This document shows positions 44,855 through 54,401 of a stretch of DNA of 64,000 nt, piece by piece. Every line of letters begins with the position of its first letter. The first letter of the stretch is position 1. Position numbers and translations under genes: made by a program. The stretch lies in assembly GCA_963794615.1 (NCBI GenBank), contig CAWCEP010000009.1:186001-250000 (forward strand), written 5' to 3'. The notes below the pieces were generated by a model, which made no database searches, was not told the DNA's origin, and worked only from the letters and a program-made list of their open reading frames with translations. The DNA is from Chersky-840 sp963794615. Its GTDB lineage: Bacteria; Actinomycetota; Acidimicrobiia; Acidimicrobiales; UBA8190.

Positions 44855-46015
44855 TCAGCGGGTGAGGACGACGACACTGGCGTTGGCGCCGCGTCCCACG
44901 GTGTGGGCCAGCGCCACGCGTGCCCCTTCGACCTGATTGGGTCCGGCGTCGCCCCGCAGCTGGTGCACGAGCGTGACCACCTGCCCGAGCGCGGACGCGC
45001 CCAGCGGCTCACCCTTCGACAACAGCCCACCGCTCGGGTTGACCGGGATGCGCCCACCGAGCGCCGTCGCCCCCTCGTCGGCCAGGGCGGCGGCCCCGCC
45101 CGGGGCGCACAATCCGAGCTCTTCGTACGACAGCAGCTCGCGGGCCGCGTCGGTGTCCTGGCACTCGACCACGTCGAGGTCCTCGGGGCCGATCCCGGCC
45201 TCCTCGTAGGCGGCCGTCGCCGCCAGGGTGCTCGGGGCCGGCACCGATTCGTCGACGAGCCCCGACATGGGCGTCGACTCGTTGAGCACCGACCCGGGCA
45301 GGTGCGAGCGCAGGACCGCGGCGCCGAGATGCACGGGGCGAACCGGGTCGGAGACGGTGCGGCCGTCGCCACCGGCGCCGGCGCGCCGCAGCACCACGGC
45401 GGCCGCCCCCTCGTTGGGCGTGCACAGCATCCACAGGTGGAGGGGCTCGCACACCAGGCGCGAGGCGAGGACCGCGGCGGCGTCCACCTCGGCGCGGAAC
45501 ATGGCGTCGGGGTTGTGCACCCCGTGGCGGCGGTTCTTCACCACCACCTGGGCCAGGTGGTCCTTGGTCACCCCCGAGTCCTGCATGAGCCGCTGGGCCC
45601 GCAGGGCGAAGTAGGCGGGCGTGGCGGCCAGGCCCGACGCCTCCTGCCAGGGCTCGAAGAACGAGGACCGGATCATCCCCTTGGGCATCTTCTCCACCCC
45701 GAAGACGAGCACGGTGTCGTAGGCGCCGGCCCGGATCGCTCCCGCCCCCAGCATGAGCGCGGCGCCGCCGCTGGCGCATCCCGCCTCGACGTCGACGATG
45801 GGCATCCCCGTCATGCCGAGGCGCGACAGCACCTTGTGGCCCGACGCCACCCCGCCGTAGGCGGTGGCGCAGAAGGCGGCCTGGAACCCGCCCTTGTCCA
45901 GGCCGGCCTCGGCCAACGCGCCCCGCACCGCCGTCACGCCCATGTCGGTGATGGTCCGGTCCTCGAAGCGGCCGAAGCGGTGGATCCCCACCCCGGCTAC
46001 CTCCACGCCGCTCAC
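44855..46015 (-). CDS. Thiolase-like (lipid-transfer protein type) enzyme 1
   Basis: Protein of 386 residues of the SCP-x/lipid-transfer thiolase family. VEVAGVGIHRFGRFEDRTIT begins it, VDVEAGCASGGAALMLGAGA carries the active-site Cys region, and NPSGGLLSKGEPLGASALGQ and HTVGRGANASVVVL the C-terminal signatures. ECQDTDAARELLSYEELGLC replaces the usual NEAFA segment, as in Ltp2-like aldolases. It probably cleaves a C-C bond of an acyl-CoA with its DUF35 partner. The GTG overlaps the stop of DUF35 protein 1 (GTGA). Confidence 0.88.
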   Translation of the reverse strand: MSGVEVAGVGIHRFGRFEDRTITDMGVTAVRGALAEAGLDKGGFQAAFCATAYGGVASGHKVLSRLGMTGMPIVDVEAGCASGGAALMLGAGAIRAGAYDTVLVFGVEKMPKGMIRSSFFEPWQEASGLAATPAYFALRAQRLMQDSGVTKDHLAQVVVKNRRHGVHNPDAMFRAEVDAAAVLASRLVCEPLHLWMLCTPNEGAAAVVLRRAGAGGDGRTVSDPVRPVHLGAAVLRSHLPGSVLNESTPMSGLVDESVPAPSTLAATAAYEEAGIGPEDLDVVECQDTDAARELLSYEELGLCAPGGAAALADEGATALGGRIPVNPSGGLLSKGEPLGASALGQVVTLVHQLRGDAGPNQVEGARVALAHTVGRGANASVVVLTR

Positions 46016-46456
46016 CGTCGGTCCCGAGGGGCGAAGGCGTAGGTGACCACGGGTCGACCCCCCTCGTCGTCGACGCCGACCGGGATCACGACGAGCGCCA
46101 TGGGCTGGCCCGCCGTCGAGGCGGGCCGGGTCGGACTCGGTGAGGCGCCTCACCACCCGCAGCCCCTCGGGCAGCTCCACCACCCCGAAGCCGTAGGGGA
46201 CGTCGCCGTCGTAGCCCGGGGGTGCGGTGGTCACCGCCGTCCAGCTCCACAGGCGGCCGTGGCCCGACAGCTCGACGGGACGGGCCCCGTCGGCGGCGCA
46301 GTAGGGGCAGGTGTCGTGGCGGGGGAAGTGATGGCGCCCGCACACCTCGCACCGGCTCCCGAGCAGGCGGGGCGGGTCGGAGTCGGTGAACAGTCCTTCT
46401 CGCACCGGGACACCGACGCCCACCACCACGTCGGGCGCCGTCTCGCCGATGGTCAC
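46012..46456 (-). CDS. DUF35 OB-fold/zinc-ribbon protein 1 (one frame break)
   Basis: Protein of about 148 residues. The rubredoxin-like zinc ribbon is CEVCGRHHFPRHDTCPYCA, followed by the OB-fold strands GRLWSWTAVTTAPPGYDGDV and PYGFGVVELPEGLRVVRRLT. The frame shifts near 46115 and continues as MALVVIPVGVDDE then GRPVVTYAFAP to the stop at 46012. DUF35 proteins bind acyl-CoA and pair with thiolase-like aldolases. Unlike the other two pairs in the run, this one precedes its thiolase. Confidence 0.8.
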
Positions 46457-46469
46457 GACCGCGTGGTGC

Positions 46470-47064
46470 TCAGGAGGCCTTCGTCGGCATGGTCTGGGCG
46501 CACACGATCTGGCGGAGCTCGTCGACGGCACGGCACAACGCGTCCACCTTGTCGTTGAGGGCGGCCAGCTCGGCCGATGGTGACGCCGACACCGAAGGTG
46601 AGGCCGACGCGGTGGCACCTTGGCGCGCCTTGAGCTCCTGGTAGCAGCAGCGCAGCAGCCGGGCCGTGTCGAACTCCTCGGCCACGTAGCGCCCGAGCAG
46701 CTCACCGGTCCGGATGTCGATGGTGTGGTCCGAGAAGATGGTGTCGAAGGCGCCGAGGACGTCGTCGAGGCGGTCCTGGCCGAAGTACTCCATCTTCTCG
46801 AGGTCGGTGCGGTCCGAACCGGCCACCTCCAGCCGGTCGGCGAGGTCGAGGTCGTCCCGGTCGCGCAGCTCGTAGCCCAACTCGTTGACCCGTTTGGCGA
46901 AGCTCATGCCGTGCTCGCCCTCGCGCCACGCCACGGTGCGCAGGACCGCCTTCACGTCGGGGTCGGTCGTCTTGTCGATCCACACCTGGAGGTACTGATG
47001 GGCACGGGCCTCGTTCACCGCGATCGGCGTTCAGCAGGCCGAGGTAGCTGGGCTTGTCCGACAT
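46470..47064 (-). CDS. Ferritin-like protein inside the thiolase cluster (one frame break)
   Basis: Protein of about 198 residues. NEARAHQYLQVWIDKTTDPD, AWREGEHGMSFAKRVNELGY and RYVAEEFDTARLLRCCYQEL have the Glu and ExxH spacing of a four-helix ferritin-like di-metal protein, and the C-terminal third is a Ser/Ala linker plus a coiled-coil-like helix. Start at ATG 47064 (MSDKPSYLGLLN) with AGGAG upstream; a shift near 47028 (CCGAT, probably CCGCGAT) joins it to the main frame. Function is unknown. Confidence 0.72.
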
Positions 47065-47180
47065 GGTGACTCCTCTCCCGGGTGGCTCGGGGCACACCCC
47101 GTGGCCTTCTCGCGCCGGAGGGCCCATCGGGAACGATCCCATGCCCAGCACCGGTGGGCAAGCCGTCGCCGGGCGCCCCC

Positions 47181-47624
47181 TCACTCGGCGGGGGAGAAGA
47201 GCGCGATCCCGGCCTCGTCGGACACGGCCTCGAACCGGGCCCGCACCGCCATCCCGATCCGGACGTCTTCGGGGTCGCAGTCGACGATGTTGGTCATGAC
47301 CCGGGGGCCTTCTTCCAGGTCGACGAGGGCGACCACGTAGGGGATCCAGTCCCGGAAGGGACGGGCGTAATTCTGGCGGATCACGGTGAAGCTGTAGACG
47401 GTGCCCCGTCCGCTCGCCTCGACCCATGCCACCGGCCCCCGGCACACCAGGCAGCGGTCGCGGGGATAGAGCTGGCGCGCGCCGCAGTCGGTGCAGCGCT
47501 GGACGACGAGGCGCCCGTCGTGGGCCGCCGTCCAGTACGGCGCCGAGTCGTGGTCCGGGATCGGCGCCGGGCGGGGTTTGGGCGGGCCGCTCGTCGGCGA
47601 GTGGCCGGGCGTGCGATCGGTCAT
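47181..47624 (-). CDS. DUF35 OB-fold/zinc-ribbon protein 2
   Basis: Protein of 147 residues, intact. Zinc ribbon CTDCGARQLYPRDRCLVCR at about 44-62, then OB-fold strands with SGRGTVYSFTVIRQNYARPF and the end GMAVRARFEAVSDEAGIALF. This is the full ChsH2-C-terminal-like arrangement. Its ATG overlaps the stop of thiolase 2 by four bases (ATGA), so the two proteins are made in step and probably form a complex. Confidence 0.88.
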   Translation of the reverse strand: MTDRTPGHSPTSGPPKPRPAPIPDHDSAPYWTAAHDGRLVVQRCTDCGARQLYPRDRCLVCRGPVAWVEASGRGTVYSFTVIRQNYARPFRDWIPYVVALVDLEEGPRVMTNIVDCDPEDVRIGMAVRARFEAVSDEAGIALFSPAE

Positions 47625-48798
47625 GGGGCCTCCCGTCCGAGGACGAGGGTGGCGCCGGTCGAGAGCATGCCGCCGGTGCCGTGGGCCACGGCGATGCGCG
47701 GCGCCGGGGACCTGGGTGGCGCCGCCTTCGCCGCGCAGCTGGCGGACGGCCTCGACGATGAGGAACATGCCCCGCATGCCGGGATGACAGGCCGACAGAC
47801 CGCCGCCGTCGGTGTTGGTGGGCAGCCGGCCGCCGACCTCGAGGCCGCCGTTCTCGACGAAGGCACCCCCCTCGCCCTTGGCGCAGAAGCCGAGGTCCTC
47901 GACGGTGAGGACGACGGTGATGGTGAAGGAGTCGTAGAGCTGGGCCACGTCGACGTCGGCCGGGGTGATCCCGGCCCGGGCGAAGGCGACGGGCCCGCAC
48001 TGGGCGGCGGGGGAGACGGTCAGGTCGGGCATGGCCGACAGGTTCAGGTGGTGGGTGGTGGCGTGGGCGGCGCCGAGGATGTAGACGGGGTCGCGGGGCA
48101 GATCGGCGGCGCGCTCGGCCGTGGTGACCACGCAGGCCCCGCCGCCGTCGGAGATGACGCAGCAGTCGAGCTTGTGCAGCGGGTCGGCCACCAGCCGCGA
48201 CGACACGACGTCCTCGACGGTGATCGGCTCGCGCTCCTGGGCCTGGGGATTGCTCGCCGCGTGCTGGCGCATGGTCACCGCCACCGCGGCCAGCTGCTCG
48301 GGGGTGGTGCCGAACTGGTGCATGTGGCGGCGGGCCGCCATGGCGTAGTTGCCCACCAGCGTGTTGCCCCACAGGGCGTCGTAGATGGCGGGCCCCGGGG
48401 TGAACCCGCCACCGCCCCCGCCCCCGGTGCCCAGTCGGCGCCCCATCTGGGAGAGCTGGACGCTGCCGTAGGTGACGAGCACGACCTCGGCCGCGCCCGC
48501 ACTCGACCGCGTAGGCGGCGTGCTCCACGAGCACCTCGAACGACGACCCGCCGGAGTTGGTCTCGTCGAAGTAGATGGGGTGGAGCCCGAGGTACTCGGC
48601 CACCCCGGTGGCGTACATGGGGAAGAAGCCGGTGGTGGCGAAGCCGTCGACGTCGGCGAAGGTCAGCCCGGCGTCGGCCAGGGCCCGGTCGGCGGCCTGG
48701 CCGTGCACGGCGTGCTCGGACAGGTCGGGGAGATGGGGGTAGTCGGACGTGGCCACGCCGGCGATGACGGCCCGCCGGCCCCGGTGCCGGGTGCTCAT
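47621..48798 (-). CDS. Thiolase-like (lipid-transfer protein type) enzyme 2 (reading frame broken)
   Basis: Protein of about 392 residues. The N-terminus RRAVIAGVATSDYPHLPDLS is followed by DVDGFATTGFFPMYATGVAE and SGGSSFEVLVEHAAYAVECG. After a shift near 48490 it continues AEVVLVTYGSVQLSQMG, then VVSSRLVADPLHKLDCCVIS and DVAQLYDSFTITVVLTVEDL, and after another near 47710 ends PRIAVAHGTGGMLSTGATLV. Adding a CG pair at each site restores the protein. The Cys-for-Ser pattern around SGGSSFE suggests a thiolase-like aldolase, not a classical thiolase. Confidence 0.82.
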
Positions 48799-49236
48799 CG
48801 ACGGCGCTCCCGGTGCCGATCGGAAGCGGGGGACGGCCAGCTCCGGTCCCATGTCCTCCCACACCACCTCGACGGGCATGCCCACGGCCACCTCTTCCGG
48901 TTCGACGTCGACCAGGTTCGACACCATGCGCGCCCCGTCCGCCCCGTCGAGCTCCACCACGATCACGACGTAGGGGAGCTGGTCGCCAGCGACGGGATGA
49001 AGGCCTGGCGCACGACCGTGTAGGTGTAGACCGTGCCGGTGCCGGCAGTCGCGACCACTCCGACGCCGTGCTGCGACAGCGGGGGCACACCGGTCCCGGG
49101 GGATGGCGGGTCTGGCCGCAGGCCGTGCAGCGCTGCACCACCAGCCGGTGCTCGGCGGCCGCCTCCCACCAGCCCATCGGTCTCGGCGTTCGCCGCCGGG
49201 CACGGGCATCTCGTCGGGGAACCAGCGCTCGGTCAT
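48795..49236 (-). CDS. DUF35 OB-fold/zinc-ribbon protein 3 (reading frame broken)
   Basis: Protein of about 145 residues. It begins MTERWFPDEMPVPGGERR, then in other frames EHRLVVQRCTACGQTRHPPG (zinc ribbon), GTGTVYTYTVVRQAFIPSLA and DQLPYVVIVVELDGADGARM. At least two shifts (near 49190 and 49000) and a third near the end are needed. It overlaps thiolase 3 upstream and thiolase 2 downstream by ATGA. Confidence 0.75.
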
Positions 49237-50469
49237 GGCCGTCCCAGCACCAGGGCGCTGGTGGGGACGCCGGCCGCGCTGGTGACGAGGCAGGTCTCGG
49301 CCCCCTCGACCTGGCAGGTGGACTCGCCCCGCAGCTGGCGGACCCCCTCCACGACGTGGTTGAGCCCGTGGATGTAGGCCTCGGACAGGCTGCCGCCGTG
49401 GGTGTTGGTGGGCAGGGCCCCGTCGGGCCACGCCAGCGCCCCCGACGCGGCGAAGGGCCCACCCTCGCCGCGGCCGCAGAAACCGAAGTCCTCCAGGCTG
49501 AGCAGCACGAGGCCGGTGAAGTGGTCGTAGATCTGGGCCACGTCGATGTCGCCGGGCCCGACGCCGGCCGCGGCCCACAGGCGGGCGGCCACCGCCCGGG
49601 CCCCGGCGCTGGCGTAGTCGTCGTCGGGCATGCCGACGTTGGAGTACTGGCCGTGGCCGAAGCCCCGCAGCGTCCCCTGGGCGCGCGCCGAGCACGGCCA
49701 CCGGGGCCTGGGCGGTGTCGGCGGCCCGCTCGGCGGTGGTGACGACCACGGCGCAGGCCCCGTCGTTCTCGAGACAGCAGTCGAAGAGGCGGAAGGGCTC
49801 GGAGACCAGTCGCGACGCCAGGTAGTCGTCCATCGTCATGGGCCGGTCGCCCATCACGGCGCGGGGGTTGCGGGCCGCGTGGGCCCGGGTGGTGACGGCC
49901 ACCTGCCCCATCTGCTCGACGGTGGTGCCGAAGCGGTGCATGTGCCGGCGCAGCACCATGGCGTAGGCGATGGGGGGGCTGAACATGCCGAAGGGCATGG
50001 TGAAGGCCACGTGGGCCTCGAGCAGGCTGCGCGGCCTTGCGCACGTGCGGGATGCGGGGCGGGCCCGCCGCGCGGCCGGGATGTTCCCCGGTCCCTGGCC
50101 GAAGCGGCGGAACTGGCCCTGGCACAGCGACCGGTAGACGACGACCACCTCGGCCGCGCCGGTCTCCACGGCCATGGCCGCGTTGGCCACCGCCGCGCAG
50201 GCCCCGCCGCCGCCGGGGAGCCACGACAGGTGGCGTAGCGCAGCTCGGGCAGTCCCAGGTCGGCGGCCATGAAGGTGGCCTCGTTGCGGTCCTCGGCGAA
50301 CGAGGCCAGGCCGTCGACGTCGTCGGTGGTCATGCCCGGCGTCGGCGACGGCGGCCAGGATGGCCTCGACGGCCAGCTGGTACTCGCTCGTGTCGGTGAT
50401 CCCGCCCCACTTGGCGTAGCGGGTCTCGCCCACCCCGACCAGGCAGGCGCGGCGCCGAGCCGCGCTCAC
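49233..50469 (-). CDS. Thiolase-like (lipid-transfer protein type) enzyme 3 (reading frame broken)
   Basis: Protein of about 412 residues. The N-terminus RRRACLVGVGETRYAKWGGI is the lipid-transfer thiolase start. It is followed in pieces by TTDDVDGLASFAEDRNEATF, LSWLPGGGGACAAVANAAMA, FTMPFGMFSPPIAYAMVLRR and, to the stop, DIDVAQIYDHFTGLVLLSLE. Shifts lie near 50335, 50230, 50030 and 49680. GTG 50469 overlaps the CoA-transferase stop (GTGA). The DIDVAQIYD segment again marks the Ltp-like aldolase subgroup. Confidence 0.8.
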
Positions 50470-51616
50470 GCGACGTCGCCCACTGGGCGCGGACCTCGTC
50501 GGTGTGCTCGCCGAGCAGCGGGGGTCGGCGCTCCATGACCCACGGCGAGCCGTGGGCCAGGAAGGGGGCGCCGGGGTAGGTCACCGACCGGCCGAGCTCG
50601 GGATGGTCGAGCTCGACGAAGTGGCCCCGGGCCGCGCAGGTGGCGGTCGTCGAGGACCTCCTCGGGCGACCGGATGACCCCCCAGGGCAGGCCTGCCCGC
50701 TGGCCCAGCTCGGTAGAGGGTCTCGCCGTCGTGCTTGTCGGCCAGCCGCTTGAGCGCCCGCCACACCTCGCCGTAGTTGGCGGCCCGGTGGCCGGGGTCG
50801 GCGAAGGCGGGGTCCGACAACGGGCCCGGCCACGCCTTCGCGCCTCGAGCATCTCGAGCATGCCGGCGAACACGTGGGGCCCGAGGAAGTCGGGGTTGAG
50901 GGCGGCCACCTGGCGGCCGTCGGCCGCGGTCAGGGTGGGGTGGGGGCCCGCGCCGGTGCACGCCGCCCGAGCACAGGTAGGTCATGAGGTGCCACTCGGT
51001 CATGCGACGCCGAGCACTCGTGGGCCGAGACGTCGATGAACTGTCCCGCCGCCCGACGTCGCTCGCCACGCCAGCGCGCCCAGGACGGCGATGGCGGCGT
51101 AGGTGGAGGCCGTGCGCCAGGCCTGGTCGCCGTGGCTGGCCAGCGGGGGGGTGTCGTAGACGCCGTCGGGGCCGGGCCCGTAGCCGCACGCCGCCATGGA
51201 CCCGCCCGAGGGCCATGAGCACGAGGTCGTCGGCCAGGTAGTCGGCCCACGGCCCGTCCTGGCCGAAGGGCGTGACGGCGCAGACGATGAGGTCCGGCGC
51301 CAGCGCCGGAGGGCGTCGTAGTCGAGGCCCCGGGTCTCGGCCTCGGCCGGGCGCAGGGTGTGGACGAGGACATCGGCGGCGCCGCACAGAGCCACCAGGC
51401 CTCGGCGTCGTCGTCCACCACGACCGAGCGCTTGCCCACGTTGTCGGCCCAGAAGGCCAGGCTGCGGTCGGGCCCGGGCTCGTCGTCGAGGAACGGCCCG
51501 ATGGCGCGCGACGGCGCGCCGTCGGGGGGCTCGACCTTCACCACGTCGGCGCCGAGCCCGGCGAGGAGCCGCCCGCAGTAGTCGGCCGACTCGTCGGTGA
51601 GCTCGAGGACGCGCAC
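50466..51616 (-). CDS. CaiB/BaiF CoA-transferase family protein 1 (reading frame badly broken)
   Basis: Family III CoA transferase. From GTG 51616: RVLELTDESADYCGRLLAGL then GADVVKVEPPDGAPSRAIGP, the catalytic domain start; later, in several frames, ADVLVHTLRPAEAETRGLDY, LIVCAVTPFGQDGPWADYLA, GQFIDVSAHEC and the ending VTYPGAPFLAHGSPW with LLGEHTDEV. Six or more shifts are needed over about 380 residues. It moves CoA between acyl groups, or acts as an acyl-CoA racemase-like enzyme. A stop near 50466 would overlap the thiolase start. Confidence 0.78.
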
Positions 51617-51637
51617 CGACCGTCGAGGGGCGCGCCG

Positions 51638-52939
51638 TCACGACAGCGCCCCGTCGGCCGCCGAGGGCGGCGACGTCGTCGGCGCTCAGGCCCAGCACCT
51701 CGCTCAGCACGGCGGCGTTGTCCTCGCCGAGGCAGGGCGGGCCCCGGTGCAGAGCGCCCCCGGTGTGGGGCGGCGTGGCCGACATGCGGAAGGGGACGCC
51801 TTCGAGGGGCAGCGGCGCCACCTCGGCGTTGCCGAGCATGGTGTAGTGGCCGCGCGCCGCGAGCTGCGGGTCGCGCTCGAGGCGGTCGGCGGCGTCCTGG
51901 ACGGCGCCGGCCGGGACGCCGGCCGCCTGGAGCAGCGTCCATGACGTCGTAGCGGTCGCGCTCCGACGTCCACGACTGGACATGGGCGTCGAGGTCGTCG
52001 GCGTGCTCGGCGCGCCCGGCCACGGTGGCGAAGCGGGGGTCGGCGGCCCACGCCGGGGCGGCCCATGGCCTCGACCAGCGCCTCCCACTGGGCCTCGGTG
52101 CGGCACGAGATGACCACCCACTTGTCGTCGCCCCGGGCGCGGTAGGCGCCCGACGGGCCGGCGGGGGGATGGGCCCGGCGGTTGCCGGTGGGGAAGCCGG
52201 GGCGGCGGCTGGGCCGGTTGTTGACCAGCGGCGTCGAGCAGGAGGGCGCCGGACAGGGCGGTGGCCGGCTCGAGCTGGGAGACGTCGATGTGCTGTCCCT
52301 CTCCGGTGCGACGGCGGTGGAGGCGCCGGCCAGGATGGCGATGGCGCCGAGGTAGCCGCCCACGTGGTCGAGGTAGGAGAACGACCACCCCGCCGGGGGC
52401 CGGTCGGGCAGGCCCACCATGAAGGTGAGCCCGGTCAGGGCCTGGGCCGTGGGGCCCATGGTGACGTGGGCGGTGTCGGGGCCCTCGTGGCCGAACCCGC
52501 ACATCGAGACGTAGATGATGTCGGGCCGGATCCCGCGCATGACGTCGTAGGCGAGGCCCCAGCGGGCGAGGGTGCCCGCCGCGAAGCTCTCGGTCACCAC
52601 GTCGGAGCGCGCCACGAGGTCCTTCAACAGGGCTCGAGGCCCTCGGGGATGGCGGGCGTCGACGGTGATGCTCTTCTTTCCCCCGGTGTTGTACTTGTAG
52701 AAGATGCCGCCCCGGTTCGGGCTCGCCGCCCCGGTGGCGTTGGCGAGGGTGGCGGCCCCGAAGGCCTCGCCGCGTTCGCCGGGTTCGGGGACGAAGGGCG
52801 GCATGACCCGGATGGCGTCGGGGAAGCGGGTGCTCTCGACCCGGATGACCTCGGCCCCCAGGCACCCGCAGATCAGCGTGGCCTGGGCCCCGAAGCCCAG
52901 GCGGGTGAAGTCGAGGATGCGTAGCCCCTCGAGCGCCAT
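51638..52939 (-). CDS. CaiB/BaiF CoA-transferase family protein 2 (reading frame broken)
   Basis: Family III CoA transferase of about 430 residues and the first gene of the run. From ATG 52939: MALEGLRILDFTRLGFGAQA, GCLGAEVIRVESTRFPDAIR, SITVDARHPRGPRALLKDLV, PDIIYVSMCGFGHEGPDTAH, WSFSYLDHVGGYLGAIAILA, then in other frames TGEGQHIDVSQLEPATALSG, KWVVISCRTEAQWEALVEAM and VLSEVLGLSADDVAAL. Shifts near 52310, 52230, 52060, 51940 and close to the end. Divergent from the amidohydrolase. Confidence 0.83.
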
Positions 52940-53074
52940 GGCGGGCCCGCCCCGGCCCCCCCGGTCCTGTGGCGTCACGGCGCCGACGATACAGTGATCT
53001 CCGACACGCGTGTCAGGGAACGGCGCGCCGGCCCGATGCCGGTCGCGGCGTCTCGGCGGGGGACGGGAGGGCCC

Positions 53075-54357
53075 ATGCAGCTCGAGGACCTGGTGCTCGT
53101 CAGCGTGGACGACCACGTCGTCGAGCCTCCGGACATGTTCGAGGGTCGCCTGCCGGCCCGCTTCGCCGAGCAGGCGCCGCGCGTCGACGTGCGCGACGAC
53201 GGCACCGAGATCTGGCGCTTCGACGGGAAGGAGGCCACCAACATCGGGCTCAACGCCGTGGCGGGCCGGCCCGTCGAGGAGTACGGCATCGAGCCCACGT
53301 CGTTCGCCGAGATCCGCTCGGGCTGCTACGACATCCACGACCGCGTGCGTGACATGGACGCCAACGGGGTCATCGCCTCGATGTGCTTCCCGTCGTTCCC
53401 CCAGCTGTGCGGCCAGCTCTTCGCCAAGGCGTCGGACCCCGAGCTCGGGCTGGCCGTGCTGCGGGCCTACAACGACTGGCACATCGACGAGTGGTGCGGC
53501 ACCTATCCGGGCCGGTTCATCCCCCTGTCGCTGCCGCCGCTCTGGGATCCCGGCCGCCATGGCCGACGAAGTGCGGCGGGTGGCGGCCAAGGGGTGTCAC
53601 GCCGTGTCGTTCTCGGAGAACCCCGCCAAGCTCAAGCTGCCGAGCTTCCACAGCGACCACTGGGACCCGTTCTGGTCGGCGTGCAGCGACGAGGGGACGA
53701 TCGTGTGCCTCCACATCGGGTCGTCGTCGTCCCTGGTGGTGACGGCACCCGACGCACCCATCGACGTCCTTATCGGGTTGCAGCCCGTCAACATCGTCCA
53801 GGCCGCCGCCGACCTGCTGTGGTCCCCGGTGCTGCGCAAGTTCCCCGACCTGCGGGTGGCGCTGTCGGAAGGGCGGGATCGGCTGGATCCCGTACTTCCT
53901 CGACCGGATGGACTGGATCTACACGCGCCACCACGGCTGGACGGGACAGGACTTCGGGACCAAGCTGCCCAGCCAGGTCTTCGCCGAGCAGGTCGTCACG
54001 TGCTTCATCGACGATCCCGCCGGGCTGGAGCTGCGTCACCGGGTCGGCATCGACTCCATGTGCTGGGAGGCGGACTACCCCCACTCGGACTCGACCTGGC
54101 CCCAGTCCCCGGAGATGCTCATGAAGTCGCTCGACGGGGTCCCCGACGAGGAGATCGAGAAGTTCACCCACCGAAACGCCATGCGCCACTACCGCTTCGA
54201 CCCCTTCGCCCATCGCCCCAAGGAGCAGTGCACGGTGGGGGCGTTGCGGGCCCAGGCCGTCGACGTCGACGTGACGCCGCGCCCCGGCAACCGCGCCGGC
54301 GGCCCCAAGATGACCAAGGCCACCGACCTCACCCGCCACCCCGGCACCAATCGGTGA
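53075..54357 (+). CDS. Amidohydrolase family protein (COG2159, ACMSD-like; two frame breaks)
   Basis: Metal-dependent hydrolase/decarboxylase of about 427 residues. VLVSVDDHVVEPPDMFEGRL gives the DxH start, VCLHIGSSSSLVVTAPD the central His, and SMCWEADYPHSDSTWPQSPE the catalytic Asp. The frame breaks near 53560 (adding a CG pair restores GRAMADEVRRVAAKG) and near 53878 (one extra G before GGCGGGATC). Relatives cleave or decarboxylate aromatic or cyclic acids. It starts 136 bases from the divergent CoA-transferase 2 and may serve the same pathway. Confidence 0.83.
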
Positions 54358-54365
54358 CGCGCTCC

Positions 54366-54401
54366 TGACGACTACACCGTCTCTGACGACTACACCGTCT
54401 C
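54366..54401. repeat. 18-base direct tandem duplication across a stop codon
   Basis: TGACGACTACACCGTCTC occurs exactly twice, at 54366-54383 and 54384-54401. The second copy contains the last codons and stop of the minus-strand monooxygenase gene. Confidence 0.85.

Noticed and set aside
42062..54357. Genuine pseudogenes or phase variation in the catabolic block
   Set aside because: The breaks share one CG-pair context across unrelated genes, all conserved domains are otherwise present, and neighbouring genes are coupled by 4-bp overlaps. Sequence error is simpler.
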